This document shows positions 1-5,942 of a stretch of DNA of 5,942 nt, one piece after another (position 1 is the stretch's first letter; each line of letters starts with the position of its first letter). Origin of the DNA: Actinomycetes bacterium (GTDB taxonomy: Bacteria > Actinomycetota > Acidimicrobiia > Acidimicrobiales > SZUA-35); assembly GCA_024227975.1 (NCBI GenBank), contig JAAETV010000657.1, positions 1-5,942 on the forward strand, read 5' to 3'. The notes under the pieces were generated by a model, which did no database searches, was not told where the DNA came from, and saw nothing but the letters and a program-made list of their open reading frames with translations. The translations under genes and the position numbers were made by a program.

Positions 1-205
1 ACCAATAGAGTCGCTGGGGCTCACCCTGCTCCAGGGCGGTGAAGGCGCGCCCGATGACCCAACCCAGCATGGCGGGAGCAACGAAGAAGCCGAGGAAGGC
101 GACACCCCCGAGCCAGAAGTACCGACCCTCATGCTTGGCTGCGGTCCAGGTCAGTTTCCATGTGCTCATCGGATTGGGAGTGTTGATCGGTTCAGCGGTG
201 TTCAT
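1..205 (-). CDS. ABC exporter half-transporter, N-terminal fragment (continues beyond left edge)
   Basis: An open frame starts with ATG at 205-203 and stays open to the left edge, giving 68 residues. The first 26 or so are polar (MNTAEPINTPNPMSTWKLTW and a few more). A hydrophobic stretch follows at about residues 28-52 (YFWLGGVAFLGFFVAPAMLGWVIG), then FTALEQGEP. This looks like the N-terminal linker and first transmembrane helix of an ABC-transporter membrane domain. The start overlaps the TGA stop of the upstream ABC exporter gene in an ATGA arrangement, so translation is probably coupled. Adjacent overlapping half-transporters are typical of heterodimeric exporters, so I infer this is the partner subunit. 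Its ATP-binding domain is outside the window, so the assignment rests on context and one membrane segment. An in-frame Met at residue 13 is an alternative start. Confidence 0.72.
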   Translation of the reverse strand, partial: MNTAEPINTPNPMSTWKLTWTAAKHEGRYFWLGGVAFLGFFVAPAMLGWVIGRAFTALEQGEPQRLYW

Positions 206-1959
206 GGGTTCACCCCCTCGGCTTTCTCCAGTTCCAGGCCGCTGGCCAGCAACTGGTGGTAGCGGGACTGCTCGTCGGCCACGAGCTGGGCTCGCGGTCC
301 GAGCTCGACGACCTTGCCTCCTTCGACGACGACGATGTCATCAACGTGGCGCAGGGTCGAGAGCCGGTGGGCTACTATCACTACCGTGCGATCGGCCGAC
401 AGCGCAGCGATGGCCGCTTCGAGCTTGATCTCGGTTTCTGGATCGACCCGGGAGGTCGGCTCGTCGAGCACCACCAAATCGGGCTGGCGGAGCCAGACCC
501 GGGCCAAGGCCAGCAGCTGACCCTCACCGGCTGAGAGGCCGGTTCCCGCCGGCCCCAGGAGCTGGTACTTGGCCTCCCCGCTGAATCGCTCGAGACCGAC
601 CTCCCTCAACACGGTGTCGATCCTGGAGTCACTGATGGCGAAATCGGGGTTGTACATGGTGAGGTTGTCGCGAATCGAGCCTGACAGCAGATCGACCGCC
701 TGGGGGACATAGGCCACCCGCCGCCGCAACTCGGTCATCGAGATGTCGGCTATCGCCACCCCACCCAGCCTGAGCTGGCCCGAAGTGGCTTCGATGAGGC
801 GGACCAGTAAACGAGACAGTGTCGTCTTGCCCGAGCCAGTGTGGCCGACGATGCCAACGGAGCGTCCGGCCCCGATGGTCATGTCGATCCCGTCGAGGAC
901 GAGCAGCCCGTCGCCATAGTCAAAACCGACCTGTTCGAAGTCGATCGAGAGCGGCCCGGCCGGAGGTGATGTCTTGCCCTCGTCACCGATGGTGGACTCG
1001 GTCGCCAGCATATTCACCACCCGCGACATGGCCCCGTTGGCCTTCTGGACGAGGTCGAGCTCATGGCTGATCTCCTCCAAGGGGTTCTGGATACGGCGGC
1101 TGTACTGAAACAGGAGGAAGGCAGAGCCAATGGTCAAGAATCCGAGTTGCATCCCGGCTGCCCCGACCACCAGGGCCAGGGCGGCACCACTCATGATCGA
1201 CAGCTGGAGCCGGCGCCACATGCGAAGGAAGGCACGTTCGCGGCGCACCACGACCTCGATGTAGCGGCTGGTGTCAGCAACGAAGCGGGCGACAGCGTAG
1301 GGGCCAGCTCCGTTGGCCCGCAGGTCTTCTGATGCGGTAAGGCGTTCCTCGATGCCCCCGTAGAGGGCGGCACTGGCACTCATCTCGTCGGCTGACTCGG
1401 CCACCGCCTGGTTGCGGTGAACGAAGACGATCAGGGCGACGACGGCGGCGTAGGTAGCCATGCCGACCCCCAGCCACCACTCGATGGTGGCAACCACGGC
1501 GACCGCCCCCACGATCAGGAACACAGCCGAGAGGACCCGAACCAACACGACAGCCAGGAAGTCAGAAACGGAGGTGACATCGCCGTCGATGCGTTCGATC
1601 AGCTCCCCGGGGCTGTGGCTCCGGTGGAACTCATGGTCGAGACCGAGGACATGATCGGTCAGCTGAAGCCGGAGGGAATTGGCGGTATGCCATGCAGTCG
1701 CCGTGGTCATGACCGAGACGCCGAGGGCAGCAAGCTGGGATCCCACCGCCGTCAGCAGGTAAACGACCGCCAGCGCGACGAGAGAGGCCAGGGTTGCCCC
1801 CTGGCCGGCGCGATCGATGAGCTCCCGGAGAATGACTGGTCCCGCCAGGGCCGCAATGGCGCTCACCATCACGATGACAGAGAGGGCGGCGTAGCGACCG
1901 GCGTCGGGCCGGATCAGCCTCGCGGTAGCCCGCCAGTGGAGCGACCGTGATGTTGACAT
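202..1959 (-). CDS. ABC exporter half-transporter: membrane domain fused to ATP-binding domain
   Basis: This 585-residue protein has the usual length and order of a type IV (MsbA-like) half-exporter. Membrane segments lie at about residues 25-45, 57-80, 138-158, 162-182 and 255-285, and the nucleotide-binding domain runs from about 338 to 570. Visible motifs are Walker A GHTGSGKT (372-379), Q-loop Gln420 in YVPQ, signature LSAGE (475-479), Walker B LVVLDE with catalytic Glu500, D-loop SRVD and H-loop His531 in AHRLST. It sits in the cytoplasmic membrane and should use ATP to export a small molecule, lipid or peptide; the substrate cannot be read from the sequence. The signature deviates from LSGGQ while Glu500 is kept. 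That pattern is known for the half of asymmetric heterodimers that supplies the poor signature to the degenerate site. The stop overlaps the start of the next ABC gene by ATGA. ATG at 1959 is chosen because the membrane domain begins soon after it; no strong ribosome-binding site is visible. Confidence 0.95.
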   Translation of the reverse strand: MSTSRSLHWRATARLIRPDAGRYAALSVIVMVSAIAALAGPVILRELIDRAGQGATLASLVALAVVYLLTAVGSQLAALGVSVMTTATAWHTANSLRLQLTDHVLGLDHEFHRSHSPGELIERIDGDVTSVSDFLAVVLVRVLSAVFLIVGAVAVVATIEWWLGVGMATYAAVVALIVFVHRNQAVAESADEMSASAALYGGIEERLTASEDLRANGAGPYAVARFVADTSRYIEVVVRRERAFLRMWRRLQLSIMSGAALALVVGAAGMQLGFLTIGSAFLLFQYSRRIQNPLEEISHELDLVQKANGAMSRVVNMLATESTIGDEGKTSPPAGPLSIDFEQVGFDYGDGLLVLDGIDMTIGAGRSVGIVGHTGSGKTTLSRLLVRLIEATSGQLRLGGVAIADISMTELRRRVAYVPQAVDLLSGSIRDNLTMYNPDFAISDSRIDTVLREVGLERFSGEAKYQLLGPAGTGLSAGEGQLLALARVWLRQPDLVVLDEPTSRVDPETEIKLEAAIAALSADRTVVIVAHRLSTLRHVDDIVVVEGGKVVELGPRAQLVADEQSRYHQLLASGLELEKAEGVNP

Positions 1960-2038
1960 CGAGCCATTTTTGCCGACATCAACCTTCGACGCCTGCGAAT
2001 TACTCCCCCAAGCCAGTCGACCCGGTGTTCGATTGGGC

Positions 2039-2947
2039 TCAGCGACGAGCGCTGACCGAGCCCATTCCTCGCTTGAGAGCGACCAGAGAGACCACGACCA
2101 TCAATCCGGCGACCACCAACACCAGGATCCTGACCAGGCCCCCCGAACCCGGCTCGGAGGCTCCGGCATCAATGACTCCTGTCCTGCCCTCCAGGAAGGC
2201 GTCAGCCAACAAGGCGACGGGGTTCTGGCCATCTCCCTGGTCGACACTCACTGTCAACAGGGTCGACGGGGTGCTCGGATCATCACCCGCTTTGGCTACG
2301 ACCAACTGGGCGAACAATGCCGTTTGGTCACCACAGCGCCGGTCCCCCCCGGCGGCCGAGCCGGCAACCAAGCCGTCAACCAGAGCCGAGGCCAGATCGG
2401 TGTTGGCCCCAGCGGCATCGAGGAACGCAGCCATAGCGTCGTCGACCACTGCCGTACTGACCAGGAGGTTCCCCTGAACCGATACCCCCTCTGCCACCTG
2501 ATCGAGGGCCTCAGGTGAGTTGTCAGCCCCAGTGGCAGCAGCAACGTCGGATGGGAGCCGGACGATGGCGTGTTGACGGAGGGAAGCCACCTCGTCGAAA
2601 GAGGGGGAGGTCAGCTCATCAATGATCTCACGGGGGGTAGCCCCGGCCGCCACCAGCTCCCGGATGCGGGCCGGGGCATCCAGGTTCATCTGGGCCTGGG
2701 TGACCCCAATAGCCACCCCCGGGATCACGATGATTGGCGCCAGTGGTTCCCCGACGCGGCCCAGGATTTCGACCGGGACACAGGAGGCGATCGCTGCGCC
2801 CACCTCAGCGCTCTCAGGATCGGCGGCCACGATCGACCAGGTGGCCTCAGCCGGTGAGGTCAGAGCCACCATCATGGAGACGACGGCCACCATGGAGACG
2901 ACCAATACCCTCACCAGGGATGAGAGTCGATGAGGGTCATGGGTCAC
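2039..2947 (-). CDS. Exported, membrane-anchored DUF1028 (Ntn-hydrolase-like) protein
   Basis: With a GTG start at 2947 the product has 302 residues. Residues 1-35 form a signal peptide: an N-terminal region with H/R, a hydrophobic core at about 14-29, and an AEA cleavage site at 33-35. The mature part opens with TWSIVAADPESAEVG (from Thr36), matching the N-terminus of DUF1028/COG3342 proteins, which are assigned to the Ntn-hydrolase superfamily with unknown substrate. Family-like motifs recur at VQGNLL (157-162) and AAGGDRR (198-204). A hydrophobic helix at about 271-291 followed by a basic tail (KRG...SARR) should anchor the protein with its main domain outside. The mature protein has only two cysteines, Cys56 and Cys205, which could form a disulfide. 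The frame is open upstream to an ATG at 3214, but that extension lies opposite the VOC gene and precedes the signal peptide, so I rejected it. Other possible starts are GTG 2914 (a compact signal peptide beginning MRVLVVSM) and ATG 2893. The ABC gene follows 79 bp downstream on the same strand. Confidence 0.85.
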   Translation of the reverse strand: MTHDPHRLSSLVRVLVVSMVAVVSMMVALTSPAEATWSIVAADPESAEVGAAIASCVPVEILGRVGEPLAPIIVIPGVAIGVTQAQMNLDAPARIRELVAAGATPREIIDELTSPSFDEVASLRQHAIVRLPSDVAAATGADNSPEALDQVAEGVSVQGNLLVSTAVVDDAMAAFLDAAGANTDLASALVDGLVAGSAAGGDRRCGDQTALFAQLVVAKAGDDPSTPSTLLTVSVDQGDGQNPVALLADAFLEGRTGVIDAGASEPGSGGLVRILVLVVAGLMVVVSLVALKRGMGSVSARR

Positions 2948-2998
2948 GGCACCAGTGTGCCAAGGCTCGGCAGCCCCAACGCCCGATAGAGTGGATCG

Positions 2999-3387
2999 GT
3001 GAACATACTCGGTTTCGATCACATCCAGCTGGCCAAACCAGCTGGTGATGAGGCTGAGTCTGACGCGGTCCGCTTCTACCAGGGAGTCCTCGGTCTGGTT
3101 CGCCAGCCCAAGCCCCCGGTTCCAGCTGGCCGTGGTGGGTGCTGGTTCGAGGCTATGAACGTGCGCATCCATTTGGGAGTCGATCCTGACTTCCGACCGG
3201 CCCGCAAGGCCCATCCAGCTCTCCTGGTAGCAAACCTGGATTCATCCATTGACGCTCTCTCCAACTCAGACACCACCATCACCTACCGTGAACGGGTGAA
3301 CGGGTGGACGGGAACGTCCAGGTCTACCTAGAGGACCCATTAGGCAATCGGATCGAGCTGCTGGCAGCGTCGACACCCGGGCCCTGA
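2999..3387 (+). pseudogene. VOC/glyoxalase-fold protein, frameshifted by an 8-bp tandem duplication
   Basis: Starting at GTG 2999 (an in-frame stop lies just upstream at 2987), the reading frame encodes a vicinal-oxygen-chelate fold protein: FDHIQLA at residues 5-11, RFYQGVLGL (25-33), GGCWFEA (46-52), IHLGVDPDFRPARKAHPALLV (57-77). As given, the frame runs into WTGTSRST and a TAG at 3329-3331, so only 110 residues are made. The missing end is present in another frame, from 3307 to the TGA at 3385-3387: DGNVQVYLEDPLGNRIELL and a short tail. Deleting one copy of the direct repeat GAACGGGT (3290-3305) joins the two parts into a 126-residue protein, a normal single-domain VOC length. Candidate metal ligands are His8, His58, His72 and Glu117; the truncation removes Glu117 and the last strands. 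These proteins are metal-dependent lyases, isomerases or dioxygenases, or binding proteins; the substrate here is unknown. A sequencing or assembly error is the main alternative to a real mutation. Confidence 0.85.
3290..3305. repeat. Perfect 8-bp tandem direct repeat (GAACGGGT x2)
   Basis: GAACGGGT occurs at 3290-3297 and again at 3298-3305, followed by a degenerate third unit GGACGGGA at 3306-3313. Eight is not a multiple of three, so the extra copy shifts the reading frame of the VOC gene. With one unit removed, the codons run GAA CGG GTG GAC GGG AAC and continue into the conserved C-terminus. Replication slippage on such a repeat is the likely origin if the change is real. Confidence 0.93.
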
Positions 3388-3423
3388 TCAAGTCCCGGCC
3401 AAGGCCGGCAGAGAAGACAAACC

Positions 3424-4980
3424 ATGCAAGACCAATCCACGTTCGCCGAGCTTGGGGTGCCTGACGCCCTGGTTGAGGTACTGACTCGACGTGGCATCGA
3501 GACACCGTTCGAGGTTCAGGCCTTCACCATTCCCGATGCTCTGGCCGGCCGCGATGTTGCCGCTCGAGCCCCGACCGGGTCAGGGAAGACGATCGCCTTC
3601 GGCCTCCCCCTGTTGGCCAACCTGGGCCGAGCCAAGCCAAGGCGACCTCGCGGCCTGATCCTGGCCCCGACCCGAGAGCTGGCCGAGCAGATCCGTCGTG
3701 AGCTGGAGCCCCTGGCCGAGAGTGTCGGACGATCGGTCCTGGCCATCTACGGTGGTGTTGGCTTCGGGCCTCAGATCAAGCCATTGCGCAAGGGGGTGGA
3801 CCTACTCGTCGCCTGCCCCGGTCGGCTCCAGGACCTTCTATCGCAGGGAGAGCTCACCCTCGACCAGGTCGACAAGGTCGTGATCGACGAAGCCGACCGT
3901 ATGGCCGATATGGGCTTCCTGCCCGTGGTCAAGGAACTGCTCGATCTGACGTCGTCCAAACGACAGACACTCTTGTTCTCGGCCACCCTTGACAACGACG
4001 TCCGAGTCCTGACCAGGCGCTACCAGAAGGACCCCGCCCATCATGAGGTTGGGGAGACGGAACCCGATCTCTCCCAAGTCGACCATCGGTTCATCGCAAC
4101 CGAGAAGGACAAGAAGCTGGGCCTGGCTGCCGATCTGATCGACGACAATGGCCCAACCATGGTGTTCTGCCGGACCCGCCATGGAGTGGACCGGGTGGCC
4201 CGCCAGCTGAAACGAGCCGGAGTCAAGGCCGGCTGGATCCATGGTGGCCGGAGCCAAGCCCAGCGCAATGCTGCCCTCAACGCCTTCACCACCGGCAAGG
4301 TGGCGGTCCTGGTCGCCACCGATGTCGCGGCCCGAGGCATCCATGTCGACGGGGTGGCCTGTGTCATCCACTACGATCCGCCGGCCGACCACAAGGACTA
4401 TGTGCATCGCTCAGGCCGTACGGCCCGTGCCGGCTCTGGCGGCTTGGTGGTGTCGCTCGTCAATCGTGACCAGCGTACGGCGGTAGCTCGTCTGCGGAAG
4501 AAGGTGGGCCTACCAGCCGGTGAGCCCGAGACCGTGCCTCCGCCACGGACCCGAGAGCTCGAGAGCTGGGTCGACCAACGTCCCGGGCGAGACCGTGGCC
4601 GCAGGCCCTCCAATCACAAGCGCAAGCCGAACAGTCGCACCAGTAATGGATCAGGCGATCAAGCCGACTCCACCAACCGGTCGGATCGAAGTGAAGCGAG
4701 GGTCAAGCCAAGGCCTTCGTCAGCCCGATCCAAAGAAGGTCGGCGGGGGCGCTCGTCGGCCCCGGAGGGCGAGAGGACGGTCTCCAGGCCCAGGCCCGAA
4801 TCGACCCCGAAGGGCGAGAAGACAGTCTCCAGGCCAAGGCCAGCACCGAAGCCGAAGAGTGTTTCCAAGGCGAAGGCCAAGAATGGGGCCAAGGCTGGAT
4901 CGAAAGCCAAGACGACAACCAAGAGCAAGCGCTCTGGCAAGCCCCGGGCCAAGAATCACAAACAACGTCGGCGTAGCTGA
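3424..4980 (+). CDS. DEAD-box ATP-dependent RNA helicase with long basic C-terminal tail
   Basis: The 518-residue protein has a complete helicase core. It shows the Q-motif Phe7 and Gln32, motif I APTGSGKT (49-56), Ia PTREL (82-86), Ib CPGR (131-134, usually TPGR), II DEAD (155-158), III SAT (186-188), IV MVFCRT (246-251), V ATDVAARG (298-305) and VI HRSGRTARAG (328-337). It should unwind or remodel RNA duplexes with ATP, for example in ribosome assembly or mRNA decay. The exact role cannot be read, and no DbpA-type RNA-binding domain is apparent. Residues from about 375 to 518 form a low-complexity tail rich in Lys, Arg, Ser and Pro, including a 15-residue repeat; it probably binds RNA non-specifically. 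The start ATG 3424 is preceded by AGAGAAG about 10 bases upstream, a plausible ribosome-binding site. The gene lies 36 bp after the VOC pseudogene and overlaps the GNAT gene by one base (TGATG), suggesting one transcript. Confidence 0.96.
   Translation: MQDQSTFAELGVPDALVEVLTRRGIETPFEVQAFTIPDALAGRDVAARAPTGSGKTIAFGLPLLANLGRAKPRRPRGLILAPTRELAEQIRRELEPLAESVGRSVLAIYGGVGFGPQIKPLRKGVDLLVACPGRLQDLLSQGELTLDQVDKVVIDEADRMADMGFLPVVKELLDLTSSKRQTLLFSATLDNDVRVLTRRYQKDPAHHEVGETEPDLSQVDHRFIATEKDKKLGLAADLIDDNGPTMVFCRTRHGVDRVARQLKRAGVKAGWIHGGRSQAQRNAALNAFTTGKVAVLVATDVAARGIHVDGVACVIHYDPPADHKDYVHRSGRTARAGSGGLVVSLVNRDQRTAVARLRKKVGLPAGEPETVPPPRTRELESWVDQRPGRDRGRRPSNHKRKPNSRTSNGSGDQADSTNRSDRSEARVKPRPSSARSKEGRRGRSSAPEGERTVSRPRPESTPKGEKTVSRPRPAPKPKSVSKAKAKNGAKAGSKAKTTTKSKRSGKPRAKNHKQRRRS
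4761..4841 (+). repeat. 45-bp-period repeat inside the helicase tail
   Basis: The stretches 4761-4796 and 4806-4841 are near-identical (32 of 36 positions by hand alignment) and spaced by exactly 45 bp. They encode PEGERTVSRPRP (447-458) and PKGEKTVSRPRP (462-473) of the DEAD-box protein. The period is a multiple of three, so the frame is kept. This looks like an internal duplication that lengthened the basic tail by 15 residues. Confidence 0.85.
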
Positions 4981-5447
4981 TGGCTGACCCAAGAGGGGTC
5001 GAAGAGCATCCGAACGGGGTCAGGACGCGCCCAGCAAGCGCAGCGGATGAGGAAAGCTGTTTCGAGCTGATCGTGGCCCTGACCGGTCGAGAGCCAACCC
5101 CGGGGTGGTCAGCGGTGTTCACCTCCCATCTCCTTGGCGAGCGCGGCGCCATGGTCGTCGCCGAGACCGATGACGGCATCGTCGGCTGTGCAACGGTTTC
5201 CTACAATCTCGCCATCCGCTACGGAGGTGAATACTGCGAACTGGAAGAGCTGATCGTCGATGAGACGGCCCGTGGCCTCAACCTGGGTCGCATCCTGGTC
5301 CAGAGGACGATCGACGACGCCAAGCGACGGGGCTGCGCTGAGATGGGCCTCTACCTGATACCCACGACCGAAGGGAACCGGGGTTTCTACCAGAAGCTCG
5401 GCTTCGAAGTCATGGGCACTGAGATGCGCCAGACGTTCACCAACTAG
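4980..5447 (+). CDS. GNAT-family N-acetyltransferase
   Basis: The 155-residue protein has the size and motif order of a single GNAT domain. The core begins at about residue 14 (VRTRPASAADEESCFEL, strand 1 and helix 1). Strand 4 is ELEELIVDE (87-95), followed by the acetyl-CoA pyrophosphate loop RGLNLG (98-103) and helix 3, then GLYLIP (123-128) and the motif B segment GFYQKLGFE (135-143). It should transfer an acetyl group from acetyl-CoA to an amine; the acceptor (small molecule, peptide or protein N-terminus) is unknown. The loop normally reads R/Q-x-x-G-x-G/A; here Asn101 replaces the first Gly, while Gly103 remains. The ATG shares its A with the helicase TGA stop, so translational coupling is likely. 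The first 13 residues are polar and not part of the fold, but no better start is apparent. Acetylation of a ribosomal or RNA-related protein would suit the neighbour but is speculative. Confidence 0.93.
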   Translation: MADPRGVEEHPNGVRTRPASAADEESCFELIVALTGREPTPGWSAVFTSHLLGERGAMVVAETDDGIVGCATVSYNLAIRYGGEYCELEELIVDETARGLNLGRILVQRTIDDAKRRGCAEMGLYLIPTTEGNRGFYQKLGFEVMGTEMRQTFTN

Positions 5448-5479
5448 ACCCGAGCGCCTGGAACGTGACCCACCCCCCT

Positions 5480-5942
5480 CTAGCCCAGGAGTTGAGCCAG
5501 AACCTGGCTGAAGCGTTCGGCCATCAGCTCCTCCCCGGCCTGGTTGAGATGGAGGCCGTCGGCCAACAGATGAGCCTCGTCGGCTCCGATGATGGTCCGC
5601 CCATCGACATGGGTCAGCTGATCATCACCTCGACCGGCGAGCAGGTTGACCACGCTCTCGGTCTCTTCCCTCACTGCCTCCAAGGTCGGCCCGAATAGGG
5701 CGTCGACCTCGCTCAGGCGACCCACCCGACCGAGGTTCCGTCGGATCGCTGGCGGCATCAGCCGCGGATAACACGGTAGACGCTCCCTGGGGAGTGACCC
5801 GATGGGGCTCATCACCACGATCGGTATCCCCGGATGTCCGGACCGGATCACTCGGATGAACTCGATCAGGTTCGACCGATAGGTCCGAAGCGACATCGAA
5901 GCCCCAACGTAGATGTTGATCCCGACGCAAAGCGAGATCACG
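5480..5942 (-). CDS. SGNH/GDSL-type hydrolase, C-terminal part (continues beyond right edge)
   Basis: The frame enters from the right edge and ends with TAG at 5482-5480, giving 153 residues in the window. The first visible codon is GTG, and it almost certainly encodes an internal Val (VISLCVGINIYVGASMSL), not a start. The Gly-Ile-Asn of this segment corresponds to SGNH block III, whose Asn helps form the oxyanion hole. The block V pair is Asp128 and His131 of ADGLHLNQAGEELMAERF, matching the D-x-x-H catalytic motif near the C-terminus. The block I GDS motif with the nucleophilic Ser would lie beyond the window. The family hydrolyses esters of lipids, sugars or other small compounds; the substrate is unknown. 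Between block III and block V there is the usual IPIVVMSPIG strand, then a rather long Pro/Arg-rich segment (about 48-82). The gene converges on the GNAT gene with a 32-bp gap. Confidence 0.86.
   Translation of the reverse strand, partial: VISLCVGINIYVGASMSLRTYRSNLIEFIRVIRSGHPGIPIVVMSPIGSLPRERLPCYPRLMPPAIRRNLGRVGRLSEVDALFGPTLEAVREETESVVNLLAGRGDDQLTHVDGRTIIGADEAHLLADGLHLNQAGEELMAERFSQVLAQLLG

Noticed and set aside
1417..1950. Plus-strand open frame opposite the ABC transporter (177 codons)
   Set aside because: Its translation is rich in His, Gly and Asp with no domain, and it mirrors the membrane domain encoded on the minus strand.
1960..2038. Gap between the DUF1028 and ABC genes examined for a promoter or terminator
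   Set aside because: No convincing -35/-10 pair, hairpin or strong ribosome-binding site could be seen in these 79 bases, so co-transcription or a separate promoter cannot be decided.
1947..2518. Two overlapping plus-strand open frames opposite the DUF1028 gene
   Set aside because: They overlap each other and a well-supported family protein, and show low-complexity translations.
2640..2677. Perfect 9-bp inverted repeat GCCCCGGCC...GGCCGGGGC with a 20-base spacer
   Set aside because: It is inside the DUF1028 coding region, GC-only and without a T-run, so it is more likely a by-product of Ala/Gly/Arg codons than a terminator or operator.
2948..3214. N-terminal extension of the DUF1028 reading frame back to ATG 3214 (minus strand)
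   Set aside because: It lies opposite the VOC coding sequence, shows no family resemblance, and would put about 90 residues in front of a clear signal peptide.
3395..3408. Palindrome CCGGCC-AA-GGCCGG between the VOC and helicase genes
   Set aside because: The two-base loop is too small for the full stem and no T-run follows. CCAAGGC-type words are common across this window, so a terminator call is not supported.
3838..4407. Long minus-strand open frame opposite the DEAD-box helicase (189 codons)
   Set aside because: The plus strand here encodes helicase motifs II to V. The antisense frame has no recognisable domain and is expected in GC-rich coding DNA.
5448..5479. Search for a bidirectional terminator between the convergent GNAT and SGNH genes
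   Set aside because: I see no inverted repeat of useful length in these 32 bases, only a C-rich run.
5465..5698. Small plus-strand open frame after the GNAT gene
   Set aside because: It lies opposite the SGNH hydrolase, whose catalytic D-x-x-H motif is encoded on the other strand in this interval.
1..5942. A new multi-gene defence, mobile or biosynthetic system
   Set aside because: The genes belong to common housekeeping or transport families on opposing strands, with no integrase, transposase, toxin pair, repeat array or biosynthetic core enzyme.

Overview
The window is GC-rich (roughly 60-65% by eye), uses ATG and GTG starts, and is densely packed with genes on both strands. Codon choice and the protein types suggest a high-GC actinobacterium, perhaps of the Acidimicrobiia kind. 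The taxon is an inference, because no rRNA or other marker gene is present.

Layout, left to right. Positions 1-1959 on the minus strand hold two half-transporters of the ABC exporter type. The complete one (202-1959) overlaps the start of a second (205 running off the left edge) by an ATGA junction, as expected for a heterodimeric exporter. Positions 2039-2947, also minus, encode a DUF1028 (COG3342, Ntn-hydrolase-like) protein with a signal peptide and a C-terminal membrane anchor. Divergent from it, on the plus strand, is a likely three-gene run. It starts with a VOC/glyoxalase-fold gene broken by an 8-bp tandem duplication (2999-3387), then a DEAD-box RNA helicase with a long basic tail (3424-4980), then a GNAT acetyltransferase whose start codon overlaps the helicase stop (4980-5447). 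The right end (5480-5942, minus) is the C-terminal part of an SGNH/GDSL hydrolase running off the window.

The genes do not form one obvious pathway, and I see no defence system, mobile element, CRISPR array, tRNA or rRNA. The two most interesting points are small. First, removing one copy of a perfect 8-bp direct repeat restores the complete reading frame of the VOC gene. Second, signal peptidase cleavage of the DUF1028 protein would expose a threonine exactly where cytosolic relatives expose one after Met removal. No intergenic gap exceeds 100 bases.
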